Assembly (NCBI RefSeq): GCF_916618755.1
Contig: NZ_CAKAKB010000006.1
Location: 124,001-188,000, forward strand
Direction of reading: 5' to 3'
DNA length: 64,000 nucleotides
From: Actinotalea sp. Marseille-Q4924
Lineage (GTDB): Bacteria; Actinomycetota; Actinomycetes; Actinomycetales; Cellulomonadaceae
The notes under the pieces were generated by a model. It ran no database searches. It was not told the origin of the DNA and saw only the letters and a list, made by a program, of their open reading frames with translations. Positions 41,392-51,204 of this stretch are shown here, piece by piece. Numbering within the stretch: position 1 is the stretch's first letter; each line of letters opens with the position of its first letter. A program made the translations under genes and the position numbers.

Positions 41392-41445
41392 GAGCAGGCA
41401 GGGTAGTCGACGCCGTGCGCGGTGCACGGCCCGGGTGGTTGACTC

Positions 41446-43149
41446 ATGACCATGCACGAGCGCGCCGGAACCGTTGCCCGCCCCGAGGACCTCATCGACA
41501 CCGACGCCGTGGTCGGCGCCTACTACGACCGTGTGCCCGACCCGGAGGACCCTGCCCAGCAGGTGGTGTTCGGGACGTCGGGGCACCGGGGGTCGAGCCT
41601 GGACGGCGCCTTCAACGAGGCGCACATCATCGCGACCACGGCGGCGATCGTGGAGTACCGCCGCGGGCAGGGCACGGACGGGCCCCTGTTCATCGGGCGG
41701 GACACGCACGTGCTGTCCGAGCCGGCCTGGCGCACGGCGCTGGAGGTCCTGGCCGCCGCCGAGGTCACCGTGCACGTCGACGCGCGGGACGGGTTCACAC
41801 CCACGCCGGCCGTGTCCCACGCGATCCTGCTGCACAACGGCGCCACGACGGCGCAGGGCGTGCGCACCACCACGGGCTCGGCGGAGGCCGGCACCGGCCT
41901 GGCCGACGGCATCGTCGTCACCCCCTCGCACAACCCGCCGCGCGACGGCGGCTTCAAGTACAACCCGCCGCACGGCGGGCCGGCGGACTCCGACGCGACG
42001 TCGTGGATCGCCGGGCGCGCCAACGAGATCCTGCGCCAGGGCGTCGGGTCGGTCCGGCGCGTGCCGTTCGAGAAGGCCGTGGCGGCGCCGACGACGCGCC
42101 GGCACGACTTCCTGTCCGCGTACGTGGACGACCTGCCGAACGTGCTCGACATCGAGATCATCCGGGCCAGCGGCGTACGGATCGGCGCCGACCCGCTCGG
42201 CGGCGCGTCCGTGCACTACTGGGGCGAGATCGCCGAGCGCCACGGGCTTGACCTCACCGTCGTCAACCCGGAGGTCGACCCCCGCTTCGCCTTCATGACG
42301 CTGGACTGGGACGGCAAGATCCGGATGGACTGCTCGTCGCCGTCGGCGATGGCCTCGCTCGTCGAGGCGATGGCGGCCACCGACGGCGGCTCGCCCTTCG
42401 ACGTGGCCACCGGCAACGACGCCGACGCCGACCGGCACGGCATCGTCACGCCCGACGCGGGCCTCATGAACCCGAACCACTACCTCGCCGTCGCGATCGA
42501 CTACCTCTACGGGGGAGCGCGGCCCGGCTGGGCCGACGGCACGGCGATCGGCAAGACGCTGGTGTCCTCGGCCCTCATCGACCGGGTCGCGGCCGCGCAC
42601 GGCCGTCGCCTGCTCGAGGTGCCCGTGGGCTTCAAGTGGTTCGTCCCGGGCCTGCTCGACGGGTCCGTCGGCTTCGGTGGCGAGGAGTCGGCGGGAGCGT
42701 CGTTCCTGCGGCACGACGGCACCGTGTGGAGCACCGACAAGGACGGCATCCTGCTCGCCCTGCTCGCCGCCGAGATCACCGCCCGGACGGGCCACTCGCC
42801 GTCGCAGCTGCACGCGCGCCTCGTCGAGCGGCACGGCGAGTCCTGGTACGCCCGGGTCGACGCCCCGGCGACGCGGGAGCAGAAGAAGGCGCTCGGAGCC
42901 CTCCGGCCGGAGCAGGTGACGGCCACGACCCTCGCGGGCGAGGACATCACGGGCCGGCTCACGGAGGCGCCCGGCAACGGCGCGGCCATCGGTGGGCTCA
43001 AGGTGACGACCGAGAACGCGTGGTTCGCCGCGCGCCCGTCGGGGACCGAGGACGTCTACAAGGTGTACGCGGAGTCGTTCCGGTCGGCGGAGCACCTGGC
43101 CGAGGTGCAGGAGGCCGCGCAGGACCTGGTCACCCGCACGCTCGGCTGA
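41446..43149 (+). CDS. pgm: Phosphoglucomutase (alpha-D-glucose type)
   Basis: 567 residues. Interconverts glucose 1-phosphate and glucose 6-phosphate, linking glycogen, trehalose and nucleotide-sugar synthesis to glycolysis and to GH94-type phosphorolysis products. Substrate loop [11 protein letters not shown], phosphoserine loop [19 protein letters not shown], metal loop [10 protein letters not shown], and phosphate-binding [18 protein letters not shown] are all present. An insertion of about 15 residues ([19 protein letters not shown]) precedes the phosphoserine loop. Start could also be ATG 41452. Confidence 0.93.
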   Translation: MTMHERAGTVARPEDLIDTDAVVGAYYDRVPDPEDPAQQVVFGTSGHRGSSLDGAFNEAHIIATTAAIVEYRRGQGTDGPLFIGRDTHVLSEPAWRTALEVLAAAEVTVHVDARDGFTPTPAVSHAILLHNGATTAQGVRTTTGSAEAGTGLADGIVVTPSHNPPRDGGFKYNPPHGGPADSDATSWIAGRANEILRQGVGSVRRVPFEKAVAAPTTRRHDFLSAYVDDLPNVLDIEIIRASGVRIGADPLGGASVHYWGEIAERHGLDLTVVNPEVDPRFAFMTLDWDGKIRMDCSSPSAMASLVEAMAATDGGSPFDVATGNDADADRHGIVTPDAGLMNPNHYLAVAIDYLYGGARPGWADGTAIGKTLVSSALIDRVAAAHGRRLLEVPVGFKWFVPGLLDGSVGFGGEESAGASFLRHDGTVWSTDKDGILLALLAAEITARTGHSPSQLHARLVERHGESWYARVDAPATREQKKALGALRPEQVTATTLAGEDITGRLTEAPGNGAAIGGLKVTTENAWFAARPSGTEDVYKVYAESFRSAEHLAEVQEAAQDLVTRTLG

Positions 43150-43156
43150 GCCGGCC

Positions 43157-45985
43157 TCAGGGCAGGACGGCCGACGGCGTCGCGGCGGCCGCGCGCCCGA
43201 CGGGCGCGTGGCGACCGGCATGGCCCGCCCACCGCCACGCCCCGGCGCCGACGGGGCGGGGCAGGGCGCGCGCGGCGAACTCCTCCACCGGCACGGGGCG
43301 CGACCACAGGTAGCCCTGGCCCGCAACGCACCCGAGCGCGGCGAGCTCGAGCGCCTGCTCCGGGGTCTCCACGCCCTCGGCCACGACCTCCAGGCCGAGC
43401 GACTCGCCGAGCCGCACGAGCGTGGTCACGATGGCCCGGGACCGCACGTCCTCGAGCATGTCCCCCACGAACCGACGGTCGATCTTGATCATCGACAGGG
43501 GCAGCTCGATGATGCGGGTCAGCGGGGAGTAGCCCGTGCCGTAGTCGTCGGCGGCCAGACCGATGCCCTCCTCCCGCAGCGAGACGAGGTCCTCCAGGAG
43601 CGCGTCGCTGACCTCGTCCAGGTGCGTCTCGGTGAACTCCAGCACCAGGCGCTGCGGCGGGAGCCCGGAGCGCCTCAGCGCCTCCCGGACGGTGTCGACG
43701 AAGCCGTCCGCCTCGAGCTGGCGCGCGGAGACGTTCACGTGGACGGCGACCGGTCGGGCCGTGTCGGTCGGCGCGGGCCACCGCGTAGCCGCCGCACACG
43801 CCTGCTCGAGCACCCACGCGCCCAGCTCCGGCATGAGGCCGGACCGCTCCGCCACGTCCAGCCACTCCCCCGGCGGCAGGAGGCCGCGCTCGGGGTGCTG
43901 CCAGCGCACGAGCGCCTCCGCCGCGGTCGTGGCCCCCGTGCGCACGTCGACGACGGGCTGCAGGTGCACGCGCAGCTCGTCGCGGGCGAGGGCACGGCGC
44001 AGCTCGGCCTCGACGCGCACCGAGCGCAGCGCCTTCTCGCGGTGCTCGTCGGAGTAGACGACAGCACGGCGCTTCCCGCTCGCCTTCGCCGCGTACATCG
44101 CCGCGTCGGCGTCGCGGAGGAGGTCCTCGGCGGTCGAGCCGCGGCGGCCGTGCACGACACCGATGCTCACACCGACGACGAAGGTCTGACCGCCCACCTC
44201 GACGGGGCGGCACAGCAGCTCGATGACCTGCTCGGCGAGCGCCTCCGCCTCGCCCGGCACGACTGCCGGCCGCAGGAGCACGAACTCGTCGCCGCCCGGG
44301 CGGGCCGCGACGTCGCCGGCGCGCAGCACGCTCCGCAGGCGGCGGGCCACCTCGACGAGCACCGCGTCGCCCACCGTGTGGCCGGCCGAGTCGTTGACGT
44401 GCTTGAAGTCGTCCAGGTCGCAAAAGAGCAGGGCCGCGGCGTCGGGTCCCTCCGCGGCCTCGCTGCCGTCCGGGGGCAGCAGTGCGAGCGCCAGGCCGAT
44501 GCGGTCCCGCAGCAGGGTCCGGTTGGCCAGCCCGGTGAGCGCGTCCTCGAGCGCCTGGGCCGTGAGCCGTTCCTCGGCCTCGCGACGGGCCGTCACGTCG
44601 ATCATCTGGGCGACGAACATGCCGTCCCCGACGCTCAGCGGGGAGAGGGCCAGCTCGAGGAAGCGCGACCCGTGCGGACCCGGCACCTCGACCTCCCCGC
44701 GCCAGCCGGTCGACCGGCCGCGCACCAGCGCCTCGACCACCTCCGCCAGGAGCGCCCGGTCGTGGTCGTCCAGGCTGGACGTCCAGCACGTGCCCAGCAG
44801 CCGCTCCTCGTGCTCGTCCAGCAGCCGCGCCGCGACCGCGTTCAGCTCGACGACGTCGAGACCGCCGACGACGTGGTCGCTCGTCCCGTCACCCCGGCAG
44901 AGCCGCAGGAGGAGCATGCCGACGAGCGACTCGCTGAAGCCCTGCCGGAACAGGCGCTCGCTGGCGACGAGCCCGGCCACCACGTGGCGCCGGGTGCTGG
45001 CGGCGACGGTCAGGGGCAGCGCGACGACCGCGAGGGTGAGCAGGTACCCCTGGACGACCAGCGCCACCGTCGCGGGGTCGGAGGCGGCGAAGGGCCCCGA
45101 CCCCACCGTGGTGAGGGTGGTGACGGCGACCGCGAGCGCGAGCAGCTGCGCCGTGACCACGCGCGGAGGGAGGCGCAGCGCACCCCAGACGACGGGCGGG
45201 ACCAGCAGGTAGCCGAGCGGTGTGTCCATGGGCACGCCGAAGACGACCAGGAGTGCGACGAGGAGAGCGCCCGACTGCGCCACGACCTCCACGGCGGGCC
45301 GTCGCGCACCGTGGTCCCGGGCCACCAGGGCGAGGGGGACGATGAGCACGATGGCCGCGGCGTGGCTGGCCATCGCACCGCCCGCCGTGGCGACGAAGCC
45401 GCCGTAGCCGGTCACGGCCGCCGTCGTGCCGACGCCCAGCCCGAGGGCGAGGACGCCGAGCGCGGTCGCCGCCAGGAACCGGGCCACGTCCTCCAGGGTC
45501 TCGAGGGCGGCCCGGCCGCGGCCGCGCAGGAGCCACCACCCCGTGACGACGACGTCGAGCATGTTGCTCAACCCGTAGCCGACCGACGGCGCCAAGGGGC
45601 GCCCCACCGCCAGGTTCGCGGCGAACGTCGCGACGCAGACCACGACCGGCACGGCCCACCGACGGCGGGGCGGCGAGGCGAGGAAGGCGAGCAGGCCGAT
45701 GCCCGCGGCGGGCCACCAGGCGGAGACCCGACCGGAGTCGTGGGTCAGGTGCACGGCCGCGGAGGCGACACCGAGGACGACGAGCCCGGTGAGCAGCAGG
45801 AACAGGGCGCCGCCCGGCTCGAGCAGTCGCCCGCTCGACGTCACGGTGACGCCCGCGGGCGGCGGCGTCGTCGGCCGTGGCGACCGTCGCACGCCGAGCG
45901 GCACCCAGGAGCGTGAGGGCGCGTCAAAGCGCCGCCAGGGCTCGCGCCCCGCCAGGTCCGCCCCCGGTGGTGCAGGGGTCGCCAT
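43157..45985 (-). CDS. MASE1-PAS-GGDEF-EAL cyclic-di-GMP enzyme
   Basis: 942 residues from ATG 45985 (GGAGA eight bases upstream). About eight membrane helices (60-330) resembling MASE1 (AWWPAAGIGLLAFL), a PAS-like region (about 345-470), GGDEF at 564-568 in RPGGDEFVLL, and EAL domain with Glu690 in EALVRW, then HVNVSARQL, EFTETHLDE, AADDYGTGYSPL, IKIDRRFV and VAEGVET. GGDEF makes cyclic-di-GMP and EAL degrades it. Both active sites look intact, so this is either bifunctional or one half regulates the other. Convergent with pgm, seven bases apart. Confidence 0.92.
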   Translation of the reverse strand: MATPAPPGADLAGREPWRRFDAPSRSWVPLGVRRSPRPTTPPPAGVTVTSSGRLLEPGGALFLLLTGLVVLGVASAAVHLTHDSGRVSAWWPAAGIGLLAFLASPPRRRWAVPVVVCVATFAANLAVGRPLAPSVGYGLSNMLDVVVTGWWLLRGRGRAALETLEDVARFLAATALGVLALGLGVGTTAAVTGYGGFVATAGGAMASHAAAIVLIVPLALVARDHGARRPAVEVVAQSGALLVALLVVFGVPMDTPLGYLLVPPVVWGALRLPPRVVTAQLLALAVAVTTLTTVGSGPFAASDPATVALVVQGYLLTLAVVALPLTVAASTRRHVVAGLVASERLFRQGFSESLVGMLLLRLCRGDGTSDHVVGGLDVVELNAVAARLLDEHEERLLGTCWTSSLDDHDRALLAEVVEALVRGRSTGWRGEVEVPGPHGSRFLELALSPLSVGDGMFVAQMIDVTARREAEERLTAQALEDALTGLANRTLLRDRIGLALALLPPDGSEAAEGPDAAALLFCDLDDFKHVNDSAGHTVGDAVLVEVARRLRSVLRAGDVAARPGGDEFVLLRPAVVPGEAEALAEQVIELLCRPVEVGGQTFVVGVSIGVVHGRRGSTAEDLLRDADAAMYAAKASGKRRAVVYSDEHREKALRSVRVEAELRRALARDELRVHLQPVVDVRTGATTAAEALVRWQHPERGLLPPGEWLDVAERSGLMPELGAWVLEQACAAATRWPAPTDTARPVAVHVNVSARQLEADGFVDTVREALRRSGLPPQRLVLEFTETHLDEVSDALLEDLVSLREEGIGLAADDYGTGYSPLTRIIELPLSMIKIDRRFVGDMLEDVRSRAIVTTLVRLGESLGLEVVAEGVETPEQALELAALGCVAGQGYLWSRPVPVEEFAARALPRPVGAGAWRWAGHAGRHAPVGRAAAATPSAVLP

Positions 45986-46206
45986 CGCGCCGGTCTCCGC
46001 TTCGTCGCACGCACGGTCGCGCACGAGGCGGGGGACCGAGGGAGACGCTCGCCTCCGTCCGCATGATCGGCCGGTCCCCCGGCCGAGTTGAGGAGCCTGT
46101 CCGTGCGGGGCTCGCGACGGTCGCCCGCCCGTGCCGGACGGCCGGCGGAACCGTCCCCTGCTCCCGGTGGGCGGCCGGCCGCACGGGCGTGGGAGAGAAT
46201 CCCCTC

Positions 46207-47445
46207 GTGCTCCAGCCCTACCGCACGGTCCTCTCGCGCCCCGGGGCCCTCGCCTTCTCCTCGGCCGGCGTCGTCGCGCGCCTGCCCATGTCCATGGTGG
46301 CGATCGGGATCGTGCTCATGGTGCAGGGCCTCTACGGCTCCTACGCGCTGGCGGGCCAGGTGGCCGCTGCCCACGTCGTGACGCACGCCGTGTGCGCACC
46401 GCAGCTCGCCCGCCTCGTCGACCGCCACGGGCAGGCACGCGTCATGCGCCCCGCGATCACCTTCGCCGCCGCGAGCCTCGCAGCACTGGTCGCCGTCGCG
46501 TCCGTCGGAGGTCCGGTCCTGCTGCTCTTCCTCGCGGCCGCGCTGGCCGGGGCGGGCGCCGGGTCCATCGGCGCGCTGGTCAGGGCCCGCTGGTCCCACG
46601 CGCTCGACGACCCGCGCGAGGTGCACACCGCGTACTCGCTGGAGTCGGCGCTGGACGAGCTGGTCTTCGTCGTCGGGCCGATCGTCGTGACGCTCCTCGC
46701 GACGACGCTCGCGCCCCAGACCGGCCTCGTCCTGCCCGTCCTGGCGATGCTCGTGGGCGGTCTGGCGTTCCTCGCCCAACGGCGCACCGAGCCGCCGACG
46801 GCGGTGCACGACGTCGGCGGTGGACGCCTGGACGTCCTGCGGTCGGCCGGCATGGCGGTGCTCGTGCTCGTCTTCGTCGCGATGGGGTCGATCTTCGGCG
46901 CGACCGACGTCGCCACCGTCGCGTTCGCCGAGGAGCAGGGCCGCAAGAGCGCCGCCGGCGCGGTCCTCGCGGTCTTCGCGCTCGGCTCGCTGCTGTCCGG
47001 CCTCGGCTACGGGGTGCGGCACTGGCGCGGTCCCCTGTGGCGCCGGTTCACGGTGTCGGTGGTCGCGCTCGCGGTGGGTGTCTCCCTCTTCTTCGTCGTC
47101 GACGGCCTGCTGACGCTGGCCGTGGTCATGTTCGTCACGGGCTTCGCCATCGCGCCGTCCCTCATCACCGGCAACGGTCTCGTCCAGGAGCTCGTGCCCC
47201 CGGGCCGGCTGACGGAGGGGCTGACGTGGGTGAGCACCTCGCTCGGTGTGGGCGTGGCGATCGGGGCGTCGGTCGGCGGCGCGCTCATCGACCGCGACGG
47301 CGCGCACGGCGGCTTCCTCGTCGTGGCGGGGGCCGCGGCGGCCGCCGCCGTCGCGACGCTGGCCGGCTCGCGGACGCTGCGCCGCGGGCCCGGTGCGCCG
47401 GGACGTCAGAGGGCGGTGGCCCCGAACACGGCGCCGAGCGCGTAG
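46207..47445 (+). CDS. MFS transporter
   Basis: 412 residues from GTG 46207, six bases after GAGAAT. Twelve hydrophobic helices; the loop 2-3 motif reads LARLVDRHGQARVM, a variant of the MFS motif A. VRARWSHALDDPREVHTAYSLESALDELVFVVGP is typical of actinobacterial MFS exporters. Substrate unknown. Its last 40 bases overlap the convergent VIT1-type gene. Confidence 0.85.
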   Translation: MLQPYRTVLSRPGALAFSSAGVVARLPMSMVAIGIVLMVQGLYGSYALAGQVAAAHVVTHAVCAPQLARLVDRHGQARVMRPAITFAAASLAALVAVASVGGPVLLLFLAAALAGAGAGSIGALVRARWSHALDDPREVHTAYSLESALDELVFVVGPIVVTLLATTLAPQTGLVLPVLAMLVGGLAFLAQRRTEPPTAVHDVGGGRLDVLRSAGMAVLVLVFVAMGSIFGATDVATVAFAEEQGRKSAAGAVLAVFALGSLLSGLGYGVRHWRGPLWRRFTVSVVALAVGVSLFFVVDGLLTLAVVMFVTGFAIAPSLITGNGLVQELVPPGRLTEGLTWVSTSLGVGVAIGASVGGALIDRDGAHGGFLVVAGAAAAAAVATLAGSRTLRRGPGAPGRQRAVAPNTAPSA

Positions 47446-48515
47446 GTGACGGCGGCCGCGACGGCGCCGACGGCGAGCTGGCGCAGCGCCCGCCGCAGGG
47501 GCGGCGCGCCCGAGATGAGACCGACGACGGCGCCCGTGAGCAGCAGCGCGGCGGCGACGGCGACCATCGCGACGACGATCGCCGTCGTCCCGTCCAGCCC
47601 GAACAGGTAGGGCAGCACGGGGACGACGGCGCCGCTGGCGAAGAAGGTGAAGGAGGACACGGCGGCGCCGAGGTCGGAGCCGACGATCTCGTGGTCGTCG
47701 GCCACGGACCGGCGGGGTGCCTCGCTCGGCGCGTCGGCCGACCGGCGTCCGTGCCGCCAGTCCGCGTCGAGGCCGTCGAGGTCCGCGAGCACCTCCCGCG
47801 CGTGGCGCTCGGCGTCCTGCGCGGACATGCCGCGGGCGCGGTAGACGAGGCTCAGCTCGTTGGCGCTCACGTCGAGGTGGGGCAGTGCGGCGGTGGCCGC
47901 CGGGCTCGGGGTCGAGGCGGCGAGGAGCTCCCGCTGCGAGCGCACCGAGATGTACTCCCCCGCGCCCATCGACAGCGCGCCGGCGAGCAGGCCCGCCAGA
48001 CCGGTGAGGAGGATGGTCGAGGTCGCCGTCCCGGCGGCAGCCACGCCCATGACCAGCGCCAGGTTCGACACGAGGCCGTCGTTGGCCCCGAAGACGGCGG
48101 CGCGGAAGGTGCCGGAGAGCTGCTGCCGTCCGCGTGCGGCGAGCGCCCGGACCACCTCGGCGTGGACGCGCTCGTCGGCGGCCATGGTCGGCGTCGCGTC
48201 GCTGTCCGCCTCGTATGTCGCACGGACCTCGGCGCGCTGCGCGAGCGCGAGCACGAACACGGACCCGAACCGCCCCGCGAGCCACGCGAGGACGCGGAAC
48301 CGGACGTCGCCGCGGCCGGGAGGGCCGACGTGCTCCCCCAGGAGCTGCTCCCAGTGGGCGGCGTGCCGGCCTTCGGCGTCGGCGAGGGCCAGGAGGATCG
48401 CGCGCTCCTCACCGGTGCGGTGGCTCGCCAGCTCGCGGTACACCGCGGCCTCGGCACGCTCGTCGGCGAGATGGCGGCGCCAGCGGCGCAGGTCGGACGG
48501 GCTCGGACGGCTCAC
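47406..48515 (-). CDS. VIT1/CCC1-type iron-manganese transporter with ferritin-like domain
   Basis: 369 residues from GTG 48515, six bases after CACCCT. Residues about 5-130 form a ferritin-like helical domain with metal-ligand candidates (DERAEAAVYRELA, EERAILLALADAEGRHAAHWE, ADERVHAEVV). The VIT1 membrane part follows: FGANDGLVSNLALVMGV, GALSMGAGEYISVRSQRE, then DDHEIVGSDLGAAVSSFTFFASGAVVPVLPYLFG. VIT1 proteins move Fe2+ or Mn2+ out of the cytosol; the fused domain (erythrin-vacuolar iron transport type) may deliver or sense metal. It shares its end with the convergent MFS gene. Confidence 0.9.
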   Translation of the reverse strand: MSRPSPSDLRRWRRHLADERAEAAVYRELASHRTGEERAILLALADAEGRHAAHWEQLLGEHVGPPGRGDVRFRVLAWLAGRFGSVFVLALAQRAEVRATYEADSDATPTMAADERVHAEVVRALAARGRQQLSGTFRAAVFGANDGLVSNLALVMGVAAAGTATSTILLTGLAGLLAGALSMGAGEYISVRSQRELLAASTPSPAATAALPHLDVSANELSLVYRARGMSAQDAERHAREVLADLDGLDADWRHGRRSADAPSEAPRRSVADDHEIVGSDLGAAVSSFTFFASGAVVPVLPYLFGLDGTTAIVVAMVAVAAALLLTGAVVGLISGAPPLRRALRQLAVGAVAAAVTYALGAVFGATAL

Positions 48516-48630
48516 CGCGACAGGGTGCCAGACGCGCCTCGGCCCGTGCCCGCCGGAGGTCCCGTCCCCGTGCCCCGCGCCGGCCGTCCCGCCCCTGGAC
48601 AAGGTCCCCCGCGGGGAGGATCGTCGACTC

Positions 48631-48879
48631 ATGGGCGAGCTGGCCGCACTGCCGCTGGGACGCTCCGTCGCGCTGCCCGACGTCCGCGGGGACCGGGCCC
48701 TCCAGATGACGTGGCACGACGACCCGGACGTCGTCGTCGTCAGCCTGTGGCGTGACGGGCGGTGCGCCGGGACGGTGCGGCTGGACCCCGCGGAGGCCGC
48801 CGCGATGATCGCCGCGCTCGGCGAGGGGCTCGAGCGCCACGAGCGTCGGGCGGGGGCCGGGAGCCGGCACAGCGCGTGA
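48631..48879 (+). CDS. Small hypothetical protein, 82 residues
   Basis: ATG 48631 has GGGGAGGA upstream. The chain contains ALQMTWHDDPDVVVVSLWRDGRCAGTVRLDPAEAAAMIAAL, a compact beta-hairpin and helix pattern I have seen in short actinobacterial proteins of unknown function; no family can be named with certainty. Soluble, no signal. Divergent from the VIT1-type gene. Confidence 0.6.
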   Translation: MGELAALPLGRSVALPDVRGDRALQMTWHDDPDVVVVSLWRDGRCAGTVRLDPAEAAAMIAALGEGLERHERRAGAGSRHSA

Positions 48880-49059
48880 GCGCCTGACCGTCCGCCCGTG
48901 GTCCGCGGCGGTCCGGGGGTGGGTCCCGCCCTGCACACCCCTCTCACACGACGCCCAGGTACCTCCCAGACCCAGCCCGTAGAGTCGTCCGGGTCCGCGA
49001 CCGCGGACGCCTCGTGGTCGAGCCTCCGCCCACCACGACCGACGACGAAGGACCTGCCT

Positions 49060-50025
49060 GTGCGCCGACTGGCCGCCACCCTTGTGACCACCGCCCTCCT
49101 GCTGACCGCGTGCGGCTCCACGGACGAGCCCGCCGAGACGCCGGGTCCGGCCGAGACCGCCGGCGCGGACGGCGCCGAGCAGTCCGCCGGCTCCGAGGAG
49201 GACCTCGAGATCCTGCGCGCGGTGCAGGTCGAGGGCGACTTCGGCTCCGAGCCGACCCTGACGTTCGACCAGCCGTTCGAGATCGCCGCCCCCGCCGCGC
49301 ACGTCGTCGCCGAGGGCGACGGCGAGCCCCTCGAGGAGGGCCAGATCATGGTCGTCGACGTGCTGGCCCTGTCGGGCGACGCCGGCGAGACGCTGCAGTC
49401 GACCTACGCCGACGGCACGCCGGAGCGCCTGCCCTTCGGCGACCCGGGCTTCCCCCAGCTCAACGCGGCGCTCACCGGGCAGAACGTCGGGACGCGCCTG
49501 CTGTACGCCGTCCCCGGCGGACCCGCGCAGGAGGAGGGCGGCGAGGACGTTCCCGCCACCCTGCTGAGCATCGACGTCGTCGACGTCCTGCCCACGCGCG
49601 CCGAGGGCACGCCCGTCGAGCCGACGCAGGAGGGCCTGCCGACCGTCACGCTCGCCGAGGACGGCGCCCCGACCATCGACGTCGAGGGAGCGACCGAGCC
49701 GACCGAGCTCGTCGTCCAGACCCTCATCGAGGGCGAGGGCCCCGTCGTGGAGTCCGGCCAGACGATCACCGTGCAGTACCACGGCGCGCTGCTGTCCGAC
49801 GGCACCGTGTTCGACTCCTCGTGGGAGCGCGGGCAGCCGGCGCAGTTCGGCATCGGCGTCGGCCAGGTCATCCCCGGGTGGGACCAGGGCCTCGTGGGCC
49901 AGAAGGTCGGCAGCCAGGTCCTCCTGGTCATCCCGTCCGAGCTCGCCTACGGCGACCAGGAGCGCGACCCGATCCCCGCGAACTCCGACCTCGTGTTCGT
50001 CGTCGACATCCTCGACGCGTCCTGA
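49060..50025 (+). CDS. FKBP-type peptidyl-prolyl isomerase lipoprotein
   Basis: 321 residues from GTG 49060 (GAAGGA upstream); a TAGAGT -10 box sits at 48980-48985. Lipobox LLTAC, Cys18, then an acidic linker. Residues about 60-175 look like a degenerate FKBP domain; residues about 215-321 are a full one: VQYHGALLSDGTVFDSSWERGQPAQFGIG, GQVIPGWDQGLVGQKVGSQVLLVIPSELAYGD. It helps proline isomerisation of exported proteins outside the membrane. Confidence 0.92.
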   Translation: MRRLAATLVTTALLLTACGSTDEPAETPGPAETAGADGAEQSAGSEEDLEILRAVQVEGDFGSEPTLTFDQPFEIAAPAAHVVAEGDGEPLEEGQIMVVDVLALSGDAGETLQSTYADGTPERLPFGDPGFPQLNAALTGQNVGTRLLYAVPGGPAQEEGGEDVPATLLSIDVVDVLPTRAEGTPVEPTQEGLPTVTLAEDGAPTIDVEGATEPTELVVQTLIEGEGPVVESGQTITVQYHGALLSDGTVFDSSWERGQPAQFGIGVGQVIPGWDQGLVGQKVGSQVLLVIPSELAYGDQERDPIPANSDLVFVVDILDAS

Positions 50026-50053
50026 GGTGACCCGGGCCCTTCGCCCGGACGGC

Positions 50054-50091
50054 CGACGGCCCCGTCTCCCGGGTGGGAGGCGGGGCCGTCG
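50054..50091. terminator. Hairpin between the FKBP gene and GH43 lipoprotein gene
   Basis: Bases 50054-50070 and 50075-50091 form a 17-base stem (one G-U pair) closed by loop GGGT, 29 bases after the FKBP stop and 58 before the convergent GH43 stop. Probably bidirectional. Confidence 0.8.
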
Positions 50092-50148
50092 TCGTGGGTG
50101 CGGGTGCTTCGTGGACCTCGGCGGCTGCGGCTCGCCCGCCGGGTTCGG

Positions 50149-51204
50149 TCAGCCCGCGTCGTCGGGCGCGACGACCGGGCGGCCGTCCTCCCAGCCCAGC
50201 GGCAGCAGGTTCATCGCGCGGTAGGTGTTCCCGCCGTACCAGGAGTGGAAGACGAGGTGGTCCTCGCCGTCCGGGCCCACGACGACGTCCTGACCGCCGG
50301 GGCCGACGTACCGGCCGTCGAACATGTCCGAGCTGAACAGGGGCTCCGGGTTCTTCGTCCACGGCCCGTCGATCGACGGCGCGGTCGCGTACCCGATCGT
50401 GTACTCCGCACCGCCGTAGCTGTTGGCGGAGTAGAGGAGGGTGAAGGTGCCGTCCCGCTCGACCAGGGTGGGGGCCTCGACGAGGTCGCCCTCCCAGGGC
50501 AGGTCCTGCTGGATCATCCGCACCGGCTCCCCCGCCAGGGCTGTGCCGTCCGCGGTGAGCGGCGCGCGGTAGAGCCACGTGTCCAGCCCGCAGCAGTTGC
50601 CGTCGTTCTTCCACAGCAGGTGCCACGTGCCCGCGGAGTCCTGGAAGGTGGCCGCGTCGATGGCGCCGCCCTCCTGGTCGGGGCACACGAGCATCTGCTC
50701 GCCGACGACCTCGAACGGCCCCTCGGGGGAGTCCGCGACGGCGACTCCGATGCACTGGAAGGTCGGACGGAAGTTCGTCGCCGTGAAGTACATGACGAAC
50801 CGGTCGGGGGCGAGCATCGCCACCTCCGGCGCCCACGTCTTCCCGGGGATCACCCAGCTGGGCAGCTCCGGCAGGGCGTCGGGCAGCTCCTCCCACTCGA
50901 CGAGGTCCGTGGAGCGGGCGACCCGCACGTTGCGGTTGTTCCCGTTCGTCGCGTAGGCGTAGTAGGTGCCGTCCACCTCGAGGACGTCCGGGTCCGGGAA
51001 GTCGTCGTCGAACACCGGGTTGACGTCGTGCAGCCCGCCCGCGGCGCCGTCGTCGGTTCCCTCGGTCTCCTCGGGTGCGTCCGGCGACGCGGACCCCGAC
51101 ACCGCGTCGCCGGACGCCTCCTCCGTGCCGCCGTCGCCGCACGCCGCGAGCAGCAGCAGCGCGACGACCGCACCCCCGAGACGGCGTGCCGTCGCAGCCC
51201 TCAT
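50149..51204 (-). CDS. GH43-family glycosidase lipoprotein
   Basis: 351 residues. Lipobox LLLAAC with Cys22. Five-bladed propeller of GH43: catalytic base Asp in DDFPDPDVLEVDGTYYAYAT, modulator Asp in GGAIDAATFQD, acid Glu in DLVEAPTLVERDG. GH43 enzymes remove or cut arabinose or xylose residues. Anchored outside the membrane next to the importer; last gene of the transport operon with its ATG overlapping the permease stop (ATGA). A Cys pair in NDGNCCGLDTW resembles the SSANCCAGP of the GH43 at 60081. Fine specificity cannot be told. Confidence 0.9.
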   Translation of the reverse strand: MRAATARRLGGAVVALLLLAACGDGGTEEASGDAVSGSASPDAPEETEGTDDGAAGGLHDVNPVFDDDFPDPDVLEVDGTYYAYATNGNNRNVRVARSTDLVEWEELPDALPELPSWVIPGKTWAPEVAMLAPDRFVMYFTATNFRPTFQCIGVAVADSPEGPFEVVGEQMLVCPDQEGGAIDAATFQDSAGTWHLLWKNDGNCCGLDTWLYRAPLTADGTALAGEPVRMIQQDLPWEGDLVEAPTLVERDGTFTLLYSANSYGGAEYTIGYATAPSIDGPWTKNPEPLFSSDMFDGRYVGPGGQDVVVGPDGEDHLVFHSWYGGNTYRAMNLLPLGWEDGRPVVAPDDAG

